The position numbers were made by a program, and so were the translations under genes. The notes below the pieces were generated by a model. It searched no databases, was not told where the DNA came from, and saw nothing but the letters and a program-made list of their open reading frames with translations. From Anabas testudineus (taxonomy: Eukaryota; Chordata; Actinopteri; Anabantiformes; Anabantidae), in contig NC_046616.1 of NCBI RefSeq assembly GCF_900324465.2, positions 20,021,095-20,085,094 on the forward strand: a stretch of 64,000 bases of DNA. The letters are read 5' to 3'. Shown one piece after another: positions 22,813 through 36,200 of the stretch. Each line of letters begins with the position of its first letter. Positions within the stretch are counted from its first letter, which is position 1.

Positions 22813-25800
22813 TTCACTCTTTATTCTTCATTTGCAACTGTGTGTTCACAAGCACCTGACTGTGGAGCAAAGTTGACTCTGTGTCCTGCTCCATGTGAGA
22901 TAGATGGACAAACATGGAGTCTTCTGATGGAAGCTCAGGATGAATGAACTCTGACCTGTTTTCATTCTGACAGACACATGGAAGATTATAAACCAAAGGC
23001 AAAAAAGGTGAAGCAGCATCATAAATAAGAAAATAATCTATTTGTTTGAAGTACCCACTTGTGTGAGGTCCGAGTAACTGTCATGCAATTGATCAAGAAC
23101 TGGCAGCACAGTCTTGTGTTTTTTTTCAGTATCAACTGATGAATCAATTACACTGACGTCCGTGATGAATGTACTCATGTCCCTCTGAACTATGTAAGAC
23201 ATAACACAGATATGAAAGAACATAAGACACCCCAGCTACAAAAACACATTAAAAATAGATTAGAGTTTACAGAAATGTTACTTCTCACCATGTATTCATA
23301 TTCAAATCCCTACCTTCCTGTACATCCTGACGCATCAGCTCAGTTTCCGCAAAAACACCAAAATGTTTCATCTGGAAAATACTCCTGACAAAAAGCTGCA
23401 AAAGCAAAATCTATTTAATGTTTATTATTGATGGAGTAACTGTTCATTTGTCGCAGAGAGATAGTTATACCTCCTTTATCTCTGAAGTTGTTACAGTGGA
23501 ACATGGCCGTGCCAAGAGTTTGTCTGCACCTCCGGTTTCCTTCCACTGCATTAGCTGCACAGTTGGTGGGGCCATGTCAAAAGGAGCAACCAGGTCTGAG
23601 TAGTCCGAAAGCTGCTCTCTGATGAATTCATTGGTCAGTTCTTTGGTCTCATCAACAACCAACTTGCGTTTCCTTTTTCCTTTCTTTGTCTCTGAATTTG
23701 CTGCAAAGAAACAGCAGACGTTTGTACTAGGACTTCTTTTGACTCAATGTATATGACAGGAAGTCAACACTTCAACACAGTTTTTGGATTGGCTTTTTTG
23801 CCATAGCAAAGGTTTGAGGTTTCTGTGCCTACGGGTGACAGCCACAGGTTCAAGTGCAAAGGCCTCCGCTTCATTAGCAAGCAGGGTGGACTCATTGAGT
23901 GTATGAGCCTCTTCCTCCACGAGGTCTCCTCTTTGAGCATCTGGGAAACATATTGAGTTTAGTGTAAAGTGTTAAGTGTTAAATACATCTTGGATTACAA
24001 ATGCATTTTCTAGATGAACTGCAAGACTAAACTATCCCCTTATTATGCTGTACCATTAAAAAGCATCAGCAGTTTCTGAACTATTAACCAGTTGTTTGAA
24101 TTGAGTTTCATTGAGTAAAAGGAAGGTGAATACACAATGCTAATAATATATCAAGATGTTTTATCACCTTGTTGGTAGTTAAGTGTAGGGGTCTCAGGAT
24201 TTTCATTTACAGGCTGTTGTGGAATGAAGTCAGTGGACTCAGCATGATCACTGGAGTTAGTCAGAAAGTCTACAGGATCATTAAAGTAACAAGAGTGATT
24301 CACTTGAGTAGCAAGAGAATCACAAATAATGATCACTTACCTGTCAGAGAGTACAGACTAGTAAGCTCAAAGAAACCAAAATATTACCAAAAAGAATTAT
24401 TTCCAGTACCTACCCAGTAAGTCGAATCCTTTATCCTCGTCACCAAAAGCGTCTCCCTCTTGAGTCAAGCTATGGAAGCTCATATCCAGTAAAGCACTGT
24501 GATGTTCCTGGGACTCACCACCTACACATCAGCACAAATAGCAGAACAAAAGAGAACTTTGCAAAAGACATTATGAAATGTCAGCTCTGCACTGGAAAAA
24601 AAAGGCCCACTTGGCCACTTTTAACAAAAGATGACTGTATCGCGTTATGTGCTTGTTTTTATGTTGCGCAGTCATATTGTAGGAAGATGACCAAAACGTT
24701 GTTAGGATCAAGTCATTGCTTGTTTTGCTGTTTTTTTAAAAAGTTCTAATAACATTAAAAGATATAGAACACTTTGTCCTTTAAGGGTTTTTACACACCT
24801 TAATGAGTTTGCTTTGGTCCGAATCATTAGATGGGTTTGTGAACTTGGTTTCTCTTGGTTCAGTTTTTTTTTTTACACAGAAAAAAATCCAAGTGTACTA
24901 AAACGTAAAATCATGCGAGCATGTTTTCTCCACTTATTGGTCATTTGTGTCTGGAACAAAAAAAAGTAAATACAGGAAGAAGGTCCTGTGTTGTAGACTA
25001 CTGTAGGTTTCCCATGTTTCCATGAATGTCCTCAAGACAGCATGTTTTTTTGTGGACAAACGAAAGAAATTAAAATCTACACAATACCCAAAGCCGTCAA
25101 GAGTTCGTTAAATGATGCAGATCGAGACCACATCTTTTTAGGGAACTAAAGCCTGTAGGTGTGAAAGCTCTATATCTAAGATTGGCAGAAAGGTTTAATA
25201 CAGTTCTCATGCTGAAGATACAAATAAAATACGTGGAATGGCAATAACATGTCCAATAAGGAAGCACCATGAGAACAAATTAGTTCTTACCCATGTCTGC
25301 TAAGTTCAAAAAGCCATTTCCAAAATCCTCTTTCAGAGTGATGTCCTCTGATCGACACTGGTTCAGTGAAAAGTGGTCCACAACATCTATGTTACTGGTG
25401 TCCAAGTAAAGAAAACATCAGGTGCACAGAGACAAAATATTTACTCATTAGATTTAACAATGGGTGATCCTAAAATACACAAAAAGGTTTTGGCCTGCAT
25501 CCAGAATTCACAGTATCAAACAATGACTAATTGGTAATAGTTTGATTGGAATTGCAGCACAAAAAAAATGATTATTAGAATTTTTAAAAAGGATAAAGTT
25601 GTTGACTAAACGTTTCTCCAATTACATTTGTGAATAAACCTGACCGCACATCTAAAACCATTGTCATATTATAAAGAAAACCTAAGCACATGAATGATAA
25701 GGTGTAAGATGCCAGGAGACAACTGTACCTTACAGGTGGTAGCTGTGCATCAAAGGCACTGAAATCCTCTATCAAGGTAATTGCTTTTAGTGTTGCCTCT

Positions 25801-26512
25801 AGCCCCTCCTCAGGCAGATCTGTCTGACCTGGTGTTCAGAGAAAACAGGGCAGATAATAAAACATGTACTGCTTTTGGAACTACAGTCATTTGTCCAAGA
25901 TGCACAGTCACATAAACTTGATGAAAACAAATCCCACTTAGTTAAAAACTACATTTTGTATTATAATTCTATCTTTTTATCATTTCCCATCAATGAATTT
26001 ATCCACTTGGCCTTTATGGTCACTTCCCTACTGCTGCACAACCATTATTGGGATTGCATGTCCTGACAAACCCTTTGGTGCTTGTCTTTGTCACCACTAT
26101 TTAGACAATTGTTGATACTGACCAAACAAACAAAATGTTACCTGGCCTGAATGCCATTTTAATTTTAAGCAGAGCATCAGTGCAGTCTGCAAGAAGGTAC
26201 TTGGCTTTTCTGGAGTAGATCCTCACCACACCAAGGAGCAGATGACCCGATGTCCGCAGTCCTATTTTTACCTACAGAGATAATAATACCGTTACACACA
26301 CTAGATGATGGCGGTGCTGTCGGTCTACATCATTAACGTTATATAATCTGCAGGTCATGTTTTACCTGCGGAGAAATTATATCTCTGATGGTTGTTTCCA
26401 AATTGCATTCAAATACATGTGCCTTGGTGAGTTTCCTTTCCCAGTGCGCTGCTAACCATATTTTGGCTAGAGGCCCCCGCTTGGACGTGAAGAGTTGGGT
26501 GTAAAACATCAT
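21949..26512 (-). CDS. rad21l1: RAD21L1, meiosis-specific cohesin kleisin
   Basis: Thirteen exons in transcript order: 26512-26366, 26271-26142, 25828-25729, 25394-25291, 24521-24414, 24269-24168, 23940-23833, 23700-23471, 23395-23314, 23189-23059, 22966-22856, 22513-22439, 22128-21949. All GT-AG, all phases agree, 535 residues (human about 556). RAD21L closes the meiotic cohesin ring by bridging SMC1B and SMC3 and acts on the axial elements of paired homologues (family knowledge). The kleisin N-domain is clear: [36 protein letters not shown], then [20 protein letters not shown] and [20 protein letters not shown]. Next come an acidic linker, a basic patch [12 protein letters not shown], the [15 protein letters not shown] block, an ELMR sequence resembling ExxR separase sites, and the winged-helix end [20 protein letters not shown] to GPQFYNE. 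Two ATGs are adjacent at 26512 and 26509; the second gives the family-typical MFYT start. Introns 11 and 12 carry the palindrome and (CA)n repeat. Confidence 0.95.
22151..22207. repeat. (CA)n microsatellite next to the last rad21l1 splice acceptor
   Basis: About 28 CA units on + (TG/UG units in the transcript), ending about 22 bp before the acceptor of the terminal rad21l1 exon at 22128. Between the two is a GCAGAC triple repeat at 22132-22150. Confidence 0.95.
22673..22695. repeat. Short (GT)n run abutting the palindrome
   Basis: Eleven GT units immediately left of the palindrome at 22696; the right side of the palindrome is followed only by TGTGTG. Confidence 0.9.
22696..22839. repeat. Perfect 144-bp palindrome with (TA)n core
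   Basis: Left arm begins AGTTGCAAATGAAGAATAAA and runs through GAGTGAATTTATATTTTA into the TA tract; the right arm from 22839 backward on the opposite strand reads identically. The centre is between 22767 and 22768. Each arm is 72 bp: about 38 bp of mixed sequence plus about 34 bp of TA repeat. No mismatch was found between arms when compared base by base. It lies in intron 11 of rad21l1, 16 bp downstream of the donor at 22856. Confidence 0.95.
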
Positions 26513-29500
26513 GTTGGAAAGCTGTCAGTCCCCTTTAACAAACATAACAATAGTTGTTTAAACATCTTCCATGTACAAATTCCGAGGTTAATTAGGAAAT
26601 AAATTCAGCTTTCATAACAGACTACTAGTAGTCATGGTTACGTCGAGTATGTTAGCTAGCTAGTTAGCTGCGTTTGCTAGCAGGTAAGAATAGCTGGGGA
26701 TTAATGTGACGGCGGGATAGTTTGAAACAAAAACGGTATCTACTCTGACACAGTTCACAATGTAGGCCGAAACATAACATACCCAACGTGAGAGAGTGTA
26801 AATATTTAGCTACCGCCTTCGCCCGAAATGAGCAGTTTATCTGTATCTGACCTCAACCTTGACACTGCCGCGGGTTGACACCGGTGTTGCCAGGTTTGAC
26901 CAAAGTAGGTATCACAATGAGAATAACAAAGTCTGTAAGTGTTCACATATCGAGATTAAAATTAGAAATATACCATAGAAATCATTTACTCTCTGCCCGA
27001 TTTAGAAATAGTTAACATTTAGATGTAACTAGATTTCTACAACAGCGTCTTTTAATTCTTGATAAACACCAGTAATGGGCATGCAGCTGTAAAACACCTT
27101 CATACTCATGAAAAACAAAAACCCCCAATCTCACTTTGACTATTTGTCTTTAATGTTGCAGCTCTGGACGTGTCCAGTAAAATGGTGTAGCTGTAAATCT
27201 TATTCAGACATTTGGAACAACACAAATAAATAATAATAGACTTATAATAAAACTTATAAATCTAATATAGAGAAATTGTAAAAAAAAAAAAAGAAAGAAA
27301 AGAAAAAAGTTAACATATCACCCACCACTTCAATCCAGATAATTAAAAAAATCTGATGATGTTTTTGAGCTTTTGCATTTTTTTATTTGACAGTTGTAGA
27401 GAAGCTGACAGGACACATGCATACAGCAACAAACTGGGGACACTGTAGTTATGTGCTGTGCTGTAACCATTCAGCTACCAGGGTGCTCCAAACCTTCTTA
27501 TTACTTCTTTATACATTAATATTATATACTTTTTATTGATGAGAGGATACTTATACTTTAGTGACATTTGAGTTACTATTTTTTAAACACTGGCATACAT
27601 TCATATACAATTAGGTACATTTAAGGTGGTCAAAAGATTTCTAAAGTAAACGTTTAGTAGATGATGACTATTTTATGACAGATGTATTCAGTAGTCATTT
27701 ATTCGCCCGAATCTTTAATGACTTTAAAAGTGACCTGGTTTTGTGTAATTTACTATATATACATAATTATTGGTGTGGGACTTTAACTAATTATATAAAT
27801 TAATACTGGCACCAGAATTATAGGTTTACTCAACATACTTTTGTACAATTTATACATAAAACACTTTCGATGTAACTAGGCCAGGAGCTAAATAGTAACT
27901 AAGCAGTTTAGTTCATGTTATTAAATTTTTGTGCACCAGAGGGCGGCAACACATAAGCACAAAACTAGAGCCTCTGACCATGTACACTGGTTTCAGGTGT
28001 CAAATCCACACCTAGTAACACTAGAAAGAAACTGGAGAATCATGAATGTAAGTTACACCTCATGTTACACTGTTTCAAGATGAATATATGAGAGAAGGTG
28101 TAATGGTGCAATCTGTAAGATGGGTACAGCCAGTAGAGATACAGCATACCAAATCAAATTTGGATTTGGTTTTTAATTGGTGCATAGTTACATTGTACAT
28201 AATATTGTTTGTAAAGTTTGCTACCTTTTTTGTAAATTGTTTGTATGTAAATAAAGCAGCCCACGGTTTAACATGAGTATACTGTACAGTACAATGTAGA
28301 CAAAATATGAACTGGAAAACCAGACTAATGTCATACATAAACATCACAGAGAGACATAAACTGACAGCAAAATGTCAGAATACAACTATAAAACTACAGA
28401 AAAGGACATTAATGGCATGCAAAATGACCAAGAGAACTGAATCAAGCACACATACACAGAAAGAGACAAGCAAAATCAGAGATGCAGAATGACCACAGAA
28501 AAACAAAGCCAGACCAGAAAGGATGACAAAGAGATGGAAGATGAGTGTGATAGGTGTAGCAATTATTCAAGGAGGCCTATTAAGCAGATTAATTCATTAT
28601 TTAATTTTTTGTTTCAGTGCATCAACTAGCTACAGTTTGATTAATACAGGTTGAACTTGTCAGACATGTCCGTGGACTTACAGCAAACACACACCTACTG
28701 TATACTACAGTTGTCTCTTAGTGATCTCAGGCTGAGTATTAAACACATCTAAATAATTCTGTGTTTTGCATGACATTGGTGCCTGCAGTAGTTTTGGCTG
28801 CAGGTATGAAAAGTCATCCTGTGAATTCTGAAAGCGAGATAGTTTTAGGGAAACTGAATTGACTGAGACTGAGGCTGTAAAGAGAAAATAACATAAGCAT
28901 TAGAGAGAGCACTGCAGGATTTTGACCCTTTCACTGTCATTACCTGAAACTCTTTTATATTTGTGTGCTGTGATGAGTAAATTTTCACTTTCTCCCAAAG
29001 TGAAGAATCTCACAAAAAACATGTCAGTAATAAATTTCGTGATGGCTGAGGCAGATTGTCGGTTTAGATTTAGTTTATAGGTTTTGAAAACTTTCTAACT
29101 ATTGTGTAGTTGGAGAGTTGTAGCCCATGTGGGGTTATTTTGCCAGTTTCTTTACAACATCAGTGATTTTTCTTTAATATATCCTCCGGCATTATCTCAG
29201 TGCTTCACTACTTTGGTTGCCACTGAAATGCTTATCCTCAAGACCTGGAGGAAAATAATTTATTTTGCTTCTAAATTGATCCTCTGTGAATATTTTCTGT
29301 GGCTCTCTGCTGGCAAAGAGTTTGAATCCATCTATTTCACTTGTGCTCTGGGACTGAAGTACATTACTTCAGTTGGTAGGTAAGTACAGCAGATACACAT
29401 GCTAATGGTCTAATGTTTTTAATGTTTGAGCAAATTCAGAATTAAAAACATACTCAAAAGGGTAACAGGTGAGGGTATAATGATTGGGTTGAGCAGCTGA

Positions 29501-31190
29501 AATCTTGTATCCAGCTAGAACTGGCATATACTGTATTTTAACTTGCAACTGCAGTAGTATCGTCAGTTAATAAAGGATTCAAATGAGTAACTAAAAGGAA
29601 AAGTGATGTAACACAGTAGTGAACATGCCCCTGTCCCAACTTACTAACACTACATTTGCTTAAATTAACATTTGCATTGTGCAAAAAAAACAACGTTTCT
29701 GGAAATATGGTTTGTGTTTAGTCAAAGGTTTTTAATTCAGTGTCTTCTGAAACACTAACGATTTGTTTCAGCCTTTGGTAATGTTGCACACAACCCAGAA
29801 ACTTTAAAGACAGACCACACTAAGGTGCTGCCAGCAATGTTAATACACATCTCTGTGGAAAATTAGATTGGAAGTGAATTTGAAGCTGCTGTGCTCTCAA
29901 GTTAACGCTTCCCTTCATCACCTAGTTGGACCAGAGGGATAACATCCAGTCACACTGGTACAGTATATGTGCAAATTTTTTAAATATTTACAGCAAATAA
30001 GAATTATTAAGGTTTTATTTTAGAGTTACTCTACGTCAGTGCTATAATACTTCAGTCAACTCATTTTTTAGTTACTATCCTGCCCATATTTTAATGAATT
30101 ATTTATTTTGCTCCAAACACACTTCAAGTTCCAAAATTGAAAATACATAATATCTGTCTGACCACAACCACTGTTGTTGTTTGTTTTTATTCCTTAAACA
30201 ATAAATTTAAGCTGCACAAGAAAAGGTTCTGTGATATCAGTACATACAATACATTTTCCTTCATATGCATACATGAAGCCACACAGTATAATTCCATGTT
30301 CAGAAAAAACACTTGTAACCAATGAGCTTCAAGCTTCTGTCACTACTATGGGCTTGTGGAGATAAATATATCTTGATACTCAGTTTATTCAACAAAGATT
30401 TGAGTGCGACTGAAGAGAGTTGCAAGCACTCAGAAACAACCTGAGTGCAAGGAGAAGGGTTTAAACTGGGGTTTAGAGTATACAGTATGTGAGAGACATA
30501 CAGTTTTGAGCAGGAGCATGACTTCATGACATGAATCTCTGTTTTACATAGGAAATTCTCCTCTAAAGTACATCTCATGTGGCTACTAAACGTTGGTTGT
30601 TTAATTCCTAAGAGCAATTAGATGTTTTGTCTCTGTTACAATGAATGCCACTGGAGACAAAAACGAAATATCTGGAAAAACATTCAAGGCTAAAGTGGGT
30701 CAGTACCACTTTAACATCATCAGTTTTAGCATCAAGAGAAAACTAAAGTTTGTTTAATCATATTATACTTAATGATGCTATCACAGCATTAACTATTTCA
30801 TTATGTCCTTTACAATAGTCATATAAATATTTTTAAATGCAGCTTAAAGAATTTTTTTTTTTGACCAAACATTGAATATGGTTATGTAAACTTATGTTTC
30901 TCCTGTATGCCACCTGTTTGCCTAATTAACTCCTGTTTCATCTTCTGCTTCCTGCAGATGCAATGGAACAGAAAATCAAGTAGACATCAAAACATTTCTG
31001 TGGCAAATCTTTGCAGCGCAATGCAGGTTTGTCTCTCTGACTTTCAGGAGGAATGCCATTGAAAAGCTGGTGGTGTTGCCGTGCTATATAAAGCAAGAGT
31101 TTGGTGAAGCACAGTTTTTATAATGGGTCTGTACTTTGGAGCACCTGTCCTGTTATTTATATATTTTTTCATGAAAGGAGATTGTTCAAA
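26513..31190. other. rad21l1 promoter region and opsin 3' flank; no gene seen
   Basis: The first few hundred bases are rad21l1 5' flank: no TATA box, one GGCGGGA element at 26711-26719 region resembling an E2F-type site. From 27 kb on the DNA is AT-rich with no exon-like open frames. A degenerate minisatellite is at about 28310-28530. The opsin 3' UTR occupies the right end. Confidence 0.4.
28310..28530. repeat. Degenerate minisatellite, ACAGAGAGACAYAAA-type units
   Basis: Diverged units of about 20 bp such as CACAGAGAGACATAAACTGA, CAAAATGACCAAGAGAA, ACACAGAAAGAGACAAGC and GAATGACCACAGAAAAAC. Similar in composition and phrasing to the patch at 5495-5640. Open frames through it look like low-complexity translation, not genes. 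Confidence 0.45.
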
Positions 31191-33213
31191 TTAGAGGAAA
31201 TCATCCTGTGGTTTAGCTGAGAGCTGGCTAACTGTAACCTCGGTGTAGCTGGATCCAGTCAGGATGCAGGCAGTCTGTTGGGGCATGGTCCCATCACATA
31301 GTGCTGCATTGTCAGCACAGTCCAGACAAGCCCCATAGCTTTCCTGCTGTCCATTTGAAAAGCGTGTGGAGATGCTCATGTCCTTGTTGCGCTGTGATGT
31401 GGATCCAAAATGTTCCTTTGGATTTGACTGCAGGCTTCCCCTGTAGATCCTCTCTCGTAACGTAACCGTGTCTTTGTAGAGACACTCACGAAAGTTGGGC
31501 TTGCACAGAAGGTAGACGATAGGGTTGTAGATGGTGGAAGACTTGGCAAACACAGCAGCCAGGGCGAATGCAGCTGGAGGAACCTGTGTGGCGTCTCCAA
31601 AAGCAGCCCACATGGCCACGGCAGCATATGGGGTCCAGGCACCTAAGAAGCCTATGCATACTGCTACTGAGAGCTGTGGAGATGGATCATTCACATATAC
31701 AGAGACAGACACACGCATACAAAGACATGTCATGCAGAAGGTGCATCTCGTCTCACCCCAATGCTGAAGTATAACATAAATGATGTAGATACCATTCCCT
31801 TATTCACAGTTACAGAAAGCTACAAATACTTAGGGAGGTTTAAAATAAAGAATAATCATATAGATCTTTGATCTTTGAATATTTTAATGTCTCATAACCT
31901 GCTCAAATCCTGGCAACTGCAAAAACCTGATGTCAGTGATGCTAAAACAACACACTCATATCCTCTGACCTTGACAATAAGAGCGTGTGCATTGGCGGTC
32001 TTGGTCTGTGGTGACACATGCTGTTGGACGGCCTGACGTGACCCCCGCACTGTCAGCAGAATGAAAGTGTAGGAGAGGAAGATGACGGTGCAGGGCAGTG
32101 CATAGCAAAAGACGAAAAGGCAGACAATGTAAGACAAAGCTGAAAGCTCGTGGTTGGGTGCATGCCAGTCAATGCAGCAGGCTGTGCCGTAAGGCTCAGG
32201 ACTGTAATGTCCCCACCCTGCCAAGGGCCCTACAGCAAACACAGATGCGTAACACCACACTCCAGCCACCAGGAGGCGGGCATGTGACGAGGAGAACCTG
32301 TTACCTGATCAGACAGGAAAATACAAAAAGATGCTTTGCAGTTACTGTGTTCATTTTCTTTTTCTCTCATGCTGTTCAGCTTTGTGATCAAACGTAGTAG
32401 TGTCATGCTCACAAGTTTAGTTAGTTATCCCCTCACCATGATTAGGGAAGCAGACTTTAAGGCAGCAGACTAAGGAGAGGGCTGTGAGGTTGGTCAAGCT
32501 ACATAAACCAAACAGTACTCCACACATAGCATATAGCTGGCAGGTGATTTCTCCAAACAGCCACCTGTGTGCACAGACAAGGAGAAAAGGAAAATGTGAT
32601 CTGCATCTGGACACAACATCAGATTGTGTTAAACCCAAAGATATTCAGCTTACAATGATATACTGTAAAACAGAAAGCAGTCACTTCAGACAGTGAAGAA
32701 AAATGACTTCAGTTCTTAATTTGGTATCTGTTTAAAGGGTACCCATTGCTGTCATCAGTTGCCAGTAAGATTGATCTGGTTATTTACTGAGAGCTAAATT
32801 AGATGTTGAGGTGGGCAAGGTAAAAAAAAAAAGACAACAACAAAAAAATTGAGGGCACCTGTGCAAAAAAGCTGATGGTATTGCCAGTGGGAATAAAGAC
32901 AACGTCATCCCAAGGTCACTGATGGAGAGATTGATGATGAAGAACTCTGCTGGCTTCAAGGTCGACCTCTTGTGGTATGCAACAAGTAGCAGAATGCAGT
33001 TTCCCATGACAGACAGTATACCTGTAAAACAAAAAACAAAAAAAAGGATTGAACGGTGCTACACACTGTGCACCACAGTGAAGGATCCAGATAATGGAGA
33101 TTGGTGTGTTGTGTGGACTTACAAAATATGCTGTAGAGTGAACCCATGAAGATGTCATACTCCCTGGGGATGCTGGAGGCAAAAGCAGCTGATGTGTCCG
33201 AGGCATTTCCCAT
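31191..33213 (-). CDS. Neuropsin-like (OPN5-related, opn6/opn8/opn9 type) opsin
   Basis: Five exons in transcript order: 33213-33123, 33021-32859, 32564-32437, 32304-31970, 31673-31191; GT-AG, phases agree, 399 residues. It is a seven-helix retinal-binding receptor: TM1-2 VMGNCILLLVAY and LKPAEFFIINLSISDLGM, TM3 after FGEITCQLYAMCG, ECL2 with YGTACCIDWH (disulfide partner of the TM3 Cys), TM6 CIGFLGAWTPYAAVAMW, and TM7 AAVFAKSSTIYNPIVYLL with the retinal-linking Lys and NPxxY. PAEFFIINL, the FSSSHARLL second loop and the GHYSPEPYGTACC segment match OPN5-like fish non-visual opsins. The E/DRY motif at the end of TM3 is replaced by Val-Cys-Cys (LSLVCCLKVC). The C-terminus is Ser/Thr-rich with CLYKD after helix 8. 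Which fish subgroup it belongs to needs a phylogeny, so no symbol is given. Confidence 0.88.
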
Positions 33214-36200
33214 CTAAAATGTTGTTGACGCACATATGAGTTAATTGTGAAATAATGCTTTGATGAAAGACTTCACCTAAACTCGATACTTCACTCATGA
33301 TGAAGCGGAGCTAAATGTGTTGTTAAAAGCTTGTTCAATTACAGCAACCAGGAGCTACTTCTTCCCAGTATCTGACACCAATTAACATTTCAGATGGATC
33401 AGACGTAGGAATAAAAATTACCGTAATCCAGTGCAAAGGATGAGGACAATTTATATTAAACAAGACACACAGGGTTGACAGATAAAAGGAAATGGGAAGT
33501 GCTTTTTGAGGTTAACAACAGCAGTACGAGATAAGATGCCAAGAGCTGGAGAATATAACATGCATGACACATGTTTATATATAAGATAGAAGCATGCACA
33601 TTAATGCAAAAACAAAAAGGACACATGCAGTCATACAGACATGTGTCTGTGTTCAGATCCTGAATCATTAAGGAGCTAATACCTTGACCTAATGGGTTGT
33701 TAGAAGAATGTTAGTGTCTTCTAAACATCAGTTGAAGCGTGTCAGAGGCGCTCAGGCTCCTTGTCATGAGCAGAGAGCCAACAGACTGTAGATTTTGAAG
33801 TGCTTAGGCAATCGCAGCGGATAAAGAACGAGACTTCATTACTATGCATGTCAGCACACAAGTCAATGATGGAAAGTCTAGTCCGTCTGAGTGAAGGAGA
33901 CTCAGGGGAGTAAGTAGTTCTGACCACTTTTCTATTTTCTGTTCATTTTCAAACATTTTGATTAGTTACTGAAAAGAACGAGAATCAGCATCACAATAGT
34001 TGATTAGACCTAACGGCGGAGTGATTACCTCCCTCTTTCAGATCTCGTGCAATCATACATTATCAGTCTTTTGTTGTCACAACACTGTGATTACATGATG
34101 CTGAAAGATAATGCGGTTTGTGTTTGGATGTACGTTGCTAATCATCCGCTACCAGTAACCTTGAGAGAGAAACTGCACAATCTGTGTGCAAAATGTTTTT
34201 CTCTCATCCAAGCTCATTAAACGTCCCATTAATCAAGCTTTTTTGTGCTGGTCTTTCAGCTCCAGCACCTCATAGCAAGAATGAGCAGTATTTCATTTGA
34301 TATGGTGAAGGTATTAAGGTTTTTTAACTTTACTCTAAAATGTTTTTTTACACACTAGAAATATGCTTTAAAATGCATCTTAATGTGAAAAAAGCTGTTG
34401 AAGCTCGTATTTGCTTCTGAGTTTCTGTACTAGTCTCGCTCGCTTGACCGAATAACTCTTCTTTCAGCTCTGATTAAGTGAATGGTTTTGAGACAGAGAT
34501 GCTGACCTTCACATGATGATGTATGATATAAACCATATATCTCCTGCTGACCTCACCGCTGTACTCCATTATTTCATTTTGATGCACATTTGCACCTCAC
34601 CCTCTCCTTGACCTATTTACCCAAGTTTGCTGTCTCTGTGCAGACATTATGACTTTGAGATTTACTGAGAAAAATTGAAATTGAATTGATCTATCTGCCG
34701 CTGTATTCAGCATGACAAGTAATCTCTACGTTTTTTGACAATTTTCCCTGCTGCATGTCAAAATAATCCTGAGGTTCATTGGATGCAGCTGAAACTGGGA
34801 CTGTCACTCATAACCATTAAATGCCTTTGGCTGGAGGAGATAAGCAGCCATTTAAAGGCTGACAGGCATGTGAGGGTGTGTAAGGGCAACAGCTAAGGAA
34901 CCATGTGCATGAGCTCACAAGCAGTTTCAGTGTTCAATTTCAGTGTCAGCGTGGATATATGACCCGTGATAGAAAGAAACTCCAGGTATTTTTGAAAGTT
35001 TTGTCAATGTCAAAATAAAATAAAATAAAATAAATACATTTTTATATATTGTTAGCATGCAAGTGACAAACAAAAGGAACAAATCTTTACTGTTTTTAAG
35101 CTAAAACAAGCTAATGTTTTTGATGTAATTTAACAGTTTTTGATGCATTTTCTGAAAATTAATGGTAGGTAGTTAGTGGTTCACTGCATTCTGACATCTT
35201 TTGAAGCAGGTCTTCATTTAAACACATGAAATTCAGTGTGCTGTGTGGCATATCCTCTGAGGGCCCCGTAAGACCTTTGTGAGAGCAAATAGTTCTCTGT
35301 TCACCCTTGCCTCCTCACCTGGGAGTGAATGACAGTGACAAGTGAAGGCATCACAGCACAATATTTCCTGTTTTAGCTGCATGACTGGTTAGAGACTACT
35401 TTGTCAAACACAACAGAGCAAGCTGTAATACATCTTATAGCATAACTGTGGAGAAGGATCACATAGCACAAAGTGCACCTAACACAGTGTTAGATGCCCA
35501 GCAGTTCAGCATATTAATCAGTCTATGCATTGGTTGTCGGTTAATCAGGCCTTGAAAAACGTGTCTGTGGTCCTCAAGCCTATGGGAAGGACATAGGCTT
35601 GAAAACCACACAATCCCGCCACGCCAAGTAAGTCATCAGCAGTCCACCAGCACAACTTCCTCTTGTCGACATTGTCATTACATAACCACAACGCTTCTGT
35701 GTCAATAATGGGCAAATGTCATGACCCAGATCTTGAGCTGAAGGTCACTCATTTTGTTAAATTGTGTTGTATCCATAGAAAGCCATAATCTGTCATTGTC
35801 AGCACTTATTGATTTCCTGTCATGTGGCCACAGTGAAAACAAATGAATCGTCCCGTCTGTGCAACCTACATCAATTGGCAGTTCATGCATGGACACATAC
35901 ATGTCCAGTAAAATGTGTGCCAGTCTCTCTCTTTTTTTGACAGGCAGTGATCTCATCACTAATCCTGCCGGAGATTCCACATGTTGCCAATGATGTGCCT
36001 TCATTTAATATACATTAAAGCGAGCAAAATCCATTTTCACATCCTTGAACCTTGACTGAAAGTGAAGGTGACTGAAATGTGATCATTTTAGAGTCAGAGT
36101 GAGTAAGAAACGAGTAACAGGATAAATCTCATGTCACCATATTTATCTCTTTATCCATTCCTAGCAATAATTGAACAACATCAACAACATCAGGAAAATC

